A stretch of 64,000 bases of DNA, from the NCBI GenBank assembly GCA_964570565.1, contig CAZMYT010000007.1:25011-89010 (forward strand), written 5' to 3'. Both the position numbers and the translations under genes were made by a program. Every line of letters begins with the position of its first letter. Position 1 is the first letter of the stretch. The notes beneath the pieces are model-generated. The model searched no databases. It was not told the origin of the DNA and saw only the letters and a list, made by a program, of their open reading frames with translations. This DNA is from W0P28-013 sp964570565 (GTDB lineage Bacteria > Bacteroidota > Bacteroidia > Bacteroidales > Paludibacteraceae). Shown in pieces: positions 61,722 to 64,000 of the stretch.

Positions 61722-62939
61722 ATGACACCTAAACATATCCAAATTGCCGATTACGACTACCCTCTCACCGATGAGCGCATAGCCAAATATCCACTTGAAG
61801 AACGCGATCACTCCAAACTCTTGTTATGGAAAGATAAAACGGTGTCAGAAGCCCACTTTTACGATTTACCAGAATATTTAGCATCTGGTGATTTGTTGGT
61901 TTACAACAACACCAAGGTAATTCAAGCACGTCTACATTTTTCGAAAGAAACGGGTGCCATTATCGAAATCTTTTGTTTGGAACCGAACCAACCAGCCGAT
62001 TACCAACAATCGTTTGAAACAACTGCAAGTTGCACTTGGAAATGCTTGGTGGGAAATCTTAAAAAATGGAAGGAAGGTTTGCTTAAACAAGCTTTGTGCA
62101 TTGGCGATTCGTTATTTGAACTCACAGTAGAACGTCTATCGGCCGACGAAGGTATGACGCATTTAATTCGTTTCTCTTGGGATGATGATGCCATTACATT
62201 TGCTGATATTTTATCCCATTTTGGTGAATTACCAATTCCACCATACCTCAATCGAGCTTCCGAAGAACAAGACAAGACAACCTATCAAACGGTGTATTCA
62301 AAAATAGATGGAAGTGTGGCTGCGCCAACGGCTGGATTGCATTTCACCAAAGATGTATTGCGCTATTTAGCACTTAAAGGCGTTCGCGAAGATGAAGTAA
62401 CCTTACATGTGGGAGCGGGAACATTTCAACCAGTAAAATCGGATGCGATTGGTGATCACACCATGCACAGAGAAACTATTTCGGTAGGAAAATATACCAT
62501 TATGGATATTTTAAAAAATCCAAATCGTGTAGTAGCTGTTGGCACCACGTCGGTACGCACGCTGGAAAGTCTTTATTACTTGGGCTGCCGTATAGCCGCC
62601 AATCCAGAAGATCCAGAGTTAATGGTGACACAATGGGAACCATACGAAAACAATTACACATTAAGTACCAGCGAAGCGTTACAAACGATTGTCGATTATT
62701 TGAACCGTAAGCACTTACCTGCTTTAGACGCCGCCACGCAAATTATGATTGTGCCAGGGTTTGAATTCCGTATTGTACAAAAAATCATCACCAATTTTCA
62801 CCAACCCAAAAGCACGTTATTGTTACTGATTGCGGCTTTTGTTGGCGCTGATAATTGGCACAAAATATACGATTACGCACTTAATAACGATTTTCGTTTT
62901 CTGAGCTATGGCGATAGTTCACTGCTAATCAAAGATTAG
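61722..62939 (+). CDS. queA: tRNA preQ1(34) S-adenosylmethionine ribosyltransferase-isomerase
   Basis: Transfers and rearranges ribose from SAM onto preQ1-modified tRNA in queuosine synthesis. The 405 residues are longer than the enteric form (about 350), as usual in Bacteroidota. Landmarks are YPLTDERIAKYPLEERDHSKLL, GDLLVYNNTKVIQARL, SVAAPTAGLHFT, TLHVGAGTFQPVKSD, VVAVGTTSVRTLESL and IITNFHQPKSTLLLLIAAFVG. These are diagnostic. Its stop is seven bases from the stop of the convergent gene at 62947. Confidence 0.96.
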   Translation: MTPKHIQIADYDYPLTDERIAKYPLEERDHSKLLLWKDKTVSEAHFYDLPEYLASGDLLVYNNTKVIQARLHFSKETGAIIEIFCLEPNQPADYQQSFETTASCTWKCLVGNLKKWKEGLLKQALCIGDSLFELTVERLSADEGMTHLIRFSWDDDAITFADILSHFGELPIPPYLNRASEEQDKTTYQTVYSKIDGSVAAPTAGLHFTKDVLRYLALKGVREDEVTLHVGAGTFQPVKSDAIGDHTMHRETISVGKYTIMDILKNPNRVVAVGTTSVRTLESLYYLGCRIAANPEDPELMVTQWEPYENNYTLSTSEALQTIVDYLNRKHLPALDAATQIMIVPGFEFRIVQKIITNFHQPKSTLLLLIAAFVGADNWHKIYDYALNNDFRFLSYGDSSLLIKD

Positions 62940-62946
62940 GGAGACA

Positions 62947-63312
62947 CTATTCTGGTACAACAAACGTATTCGGCAAGCTATCTGCACTATCATTTGGAGC
63001 CATAATACTATCGTGCGACAAAAAATCCTCTGGAGGAGGTACATCACCTTCCAATGGACGTTCGCACGACGACAAAAGGACTGCCGCAGTCACGCTCGCC
63101 GCCATACCCACTATCGAAATCTGGTGCCCTAAGTTCTTTCGAACTAATAACTGATTTTCTAAATAGCGAACTTCATCTTCACATTTGGGACAAGTTCCTG
63201 CACATTCACCTTGGTGTTTGCATTCCGAAACTACCAATTCTATGCCATTTTCCAAGGCAATTTGTTGACGAATGTCTTTCAAAATTTTACAAGTTTCTTT
63301 ACCGCGTGTCAT
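62947..63312 (-). CDS. Small cysteine-cluster membrane protein coupled to a radical SAM enzyme
   Basis: A 121-residue protein from the ATG at 63312, chosen because this ATG overlaps the stop of the radical SAM gene by four bases (ATGA). The N-terminal half is charged and cytoplasmic in character (GKETCKILKDIRQQIALENGIE). It contains a cysteine cluster C31-x5-C37-x3-C41-x2-C44 (ECKHQGECAGTCPKCEDE), which includes a CX3CX2C arrangement. A hydrophobic segment lies at about 65-82, with C83 at its end and then a 38-residue acidic, proline-rich tail. I do not recognise a named family. The cluster suggests Fe-S or zinc binding (inference). Confidence 0.78.
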   Translation of the reverse strand: MTRGKETCKILKDIRQQIALENGIELVVSECKHQGECAGTCPKCEDEVRYLENQLLVRKNLGHQISIVGMAASVTAAVLLSSCERPLEGDVPPPEDFLSHDSIMAPNDSADSLPNTFVVPE

Positions 63313-63938
63313 ACGTTGTTCGTTTTTGAAGTTATGTAGGTAAATTGTTCTATATTCGAAAATCCCCATTGGCGCAAAAATTCCACGCTTTTGTCCACAT
63401 CAGCATCCGTATTAAAACCGGGAATATGTGGCACACGAATTCGTACCTGTTCGCACCAACCTTGTTCTGCCAACCAATGTAAATTATCAATCACTTGTTG
63501 ATTCTGTTTGGTGGTATAGGATTCATAAATAGTCGGATTCAACTCTTTAATATCCACAATATACGAATCGATAATGGGTAACAATTGTTCCAAGTGGTGA
63601 CGTGGCACATTCAAACAAGTTTCTATAGTGAGTTGCCATTGTGGTCCGCACAGCGCACGAAATTGAGCGATAAATTCACTCCGCAAGCACGGTTCTCCAC
63701 CACCAAACGTCACACCACCACCAGTGGCCAAAAAATAGAGTTGGTCTATACAAACCGTTTCATACAATTCTTGTGGTGTATAGTGTCGACACACCGTATC
63801 TGGCGTAATACTCTGTGGATTAAGGCAGTATTTACAACGGAGAGTACAGCCATGAAAAGCAACCAAAGTTGTCACGCCTTTACCATCGGTAGCTAACCGA
63901 TGACGGGCAATCCCGATAATTGGTACTTCTACTCCCAT
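63309..63938 (-). CDS. Radical SAM protein, activating-enzyme type
   Basis: A 209-residue radical SAM enzyme from the ATG at 63938. The [4Fe-4S] site is C31-x3-C35-x2-C38 in HGCTLRCKYCLNPQ. The glycine-rich SAM-binding motif is GGGVTFGGGEP at about 73-83. Further strands TIETCLNV and SYIVDIKELNP follow. It resembles the glycyl-radical-enzyme activating (PflA/NrdG-like) group, but there is no glycyl radical enzyme gene beside it. Its stop overlaps the start of the small cysteine-rich gene, so the two are made together. The true substrate is unknown; the partner protein is a candidate. Confidence 0.85.
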   Translation of the reverse strand: MGVEVPIIGIARHRLATDGKGVTTLVAFHGCTLRCKYCLNPQSITPDTVCRHYTPQELYETVCIDQLYFLATGGGVTFGGGEPCLRSEFIAQFRALCGPQWQLTIETCLNVPRHHLEQLLPIIDSYIVDIKELNPTIYESYTTKQNQQVIDNLHWLAEQGWCEQVRIRVPHIPGFNTDADVDKSVEFLRQWGFSNIEQFTYITSKTNNV

Positions 63939-64000
63939 ACACGTTTTACGAAACTGGTAAATTATAAAAACAGAAACTCTACCCTGCAAAGATAGAGTTT

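Noticed and set aside
63309..63938. Calling the radical SAM gene nrdG or pflA outright
   Set aside because: The motifs fit the activating-enzyme group, but neither nrdD nor pfl is in view, so a specific name is not supported.

Overview
The window is a moderately AT-rich piece of a Bacteroidota chromosome, most likely order Bacteroidales. Evidence for this: the type IX secretion proteins PorU and PorV, a secreted amylase carrying a type IX C-terminal sorting domain, a type III glutamine synthetase, lineage-typical families (DUF4271, DUF4954, DUF5715, DUF2027-Smr), no obvious Shine-Dalgarno sequences, and many copies of the Bacteroidota -7 promoter box TAnnTTTG(C). A Paludibacter-like or Porphyromonas-like relative is my guess only. 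I see no rRNA, tRNA, CRISPR array, prophage or complete insertion sequence.

Layout. 1-8041: the end of rpsA, an outer-membrane barrel gene, the threonine-to-glycine operon kbl-tdh, a HAD phosphatase overlapping a porin gene, and a PadR regulator with a PspC/GIN membrane protein. 8172-12211 (minus strand): a PAP2 phosphatase, prfA and tex. 12531-22415: glnN, ispE, dnaB, an OPT transporter, a Crp/Fnr regulator and a large TPR protein. 22529-25324: a GH13 amylase predicted to leave the cell by type IX secretion.

25372-29408 is the accessory part. It holds an AT-rich AIPR-family gene with a nuclease-like motif, a 5' fragment of a chloramphenicol-acetyltransferase-like gene cut off by a pair of REP-like palindromes, a complete copy of that gene, a VOC protein and a NYN-LOTUS protein.

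29489-43250 is mostly housekeeping: DUF4271-hemD-rnpA-yidD on the plus strand, then a long minus-strand series (aspartate aminotransferase, TlpA-like, recF, DUF4954, hisS, waaA, rpsO, AI-2E exporter family, pth, rplY) and a two-gene redox module made of a CcdA/ArsG-like permease and a small thioredoxin. A small lipoprotein gene ends in a second REP-like fragment. 43886-52306 carries dnaE, trxA, lepA, nhaD and a DUF5715 peptidase-like protein. 52371-59303 (minus) has ispF, porV, porU, a FAH-family hydrolase and rex. The window ends with a SUI1 protein, a lipocalin, a DUF2027-Smr protein, queA, and a translationally coupled pair: a radical SAM enzyme and a small membrane protein that has its own CX3CX2C cysteine cluster.

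The points most worth a second look are the radical SAM/cysteine-cluster pair at the right end, the REP-truncated duplicate at 27.1-27.6 kb, the AIPR nuclease-like gene, and the rnpA promoter box that lies inside a perfect hairpin.
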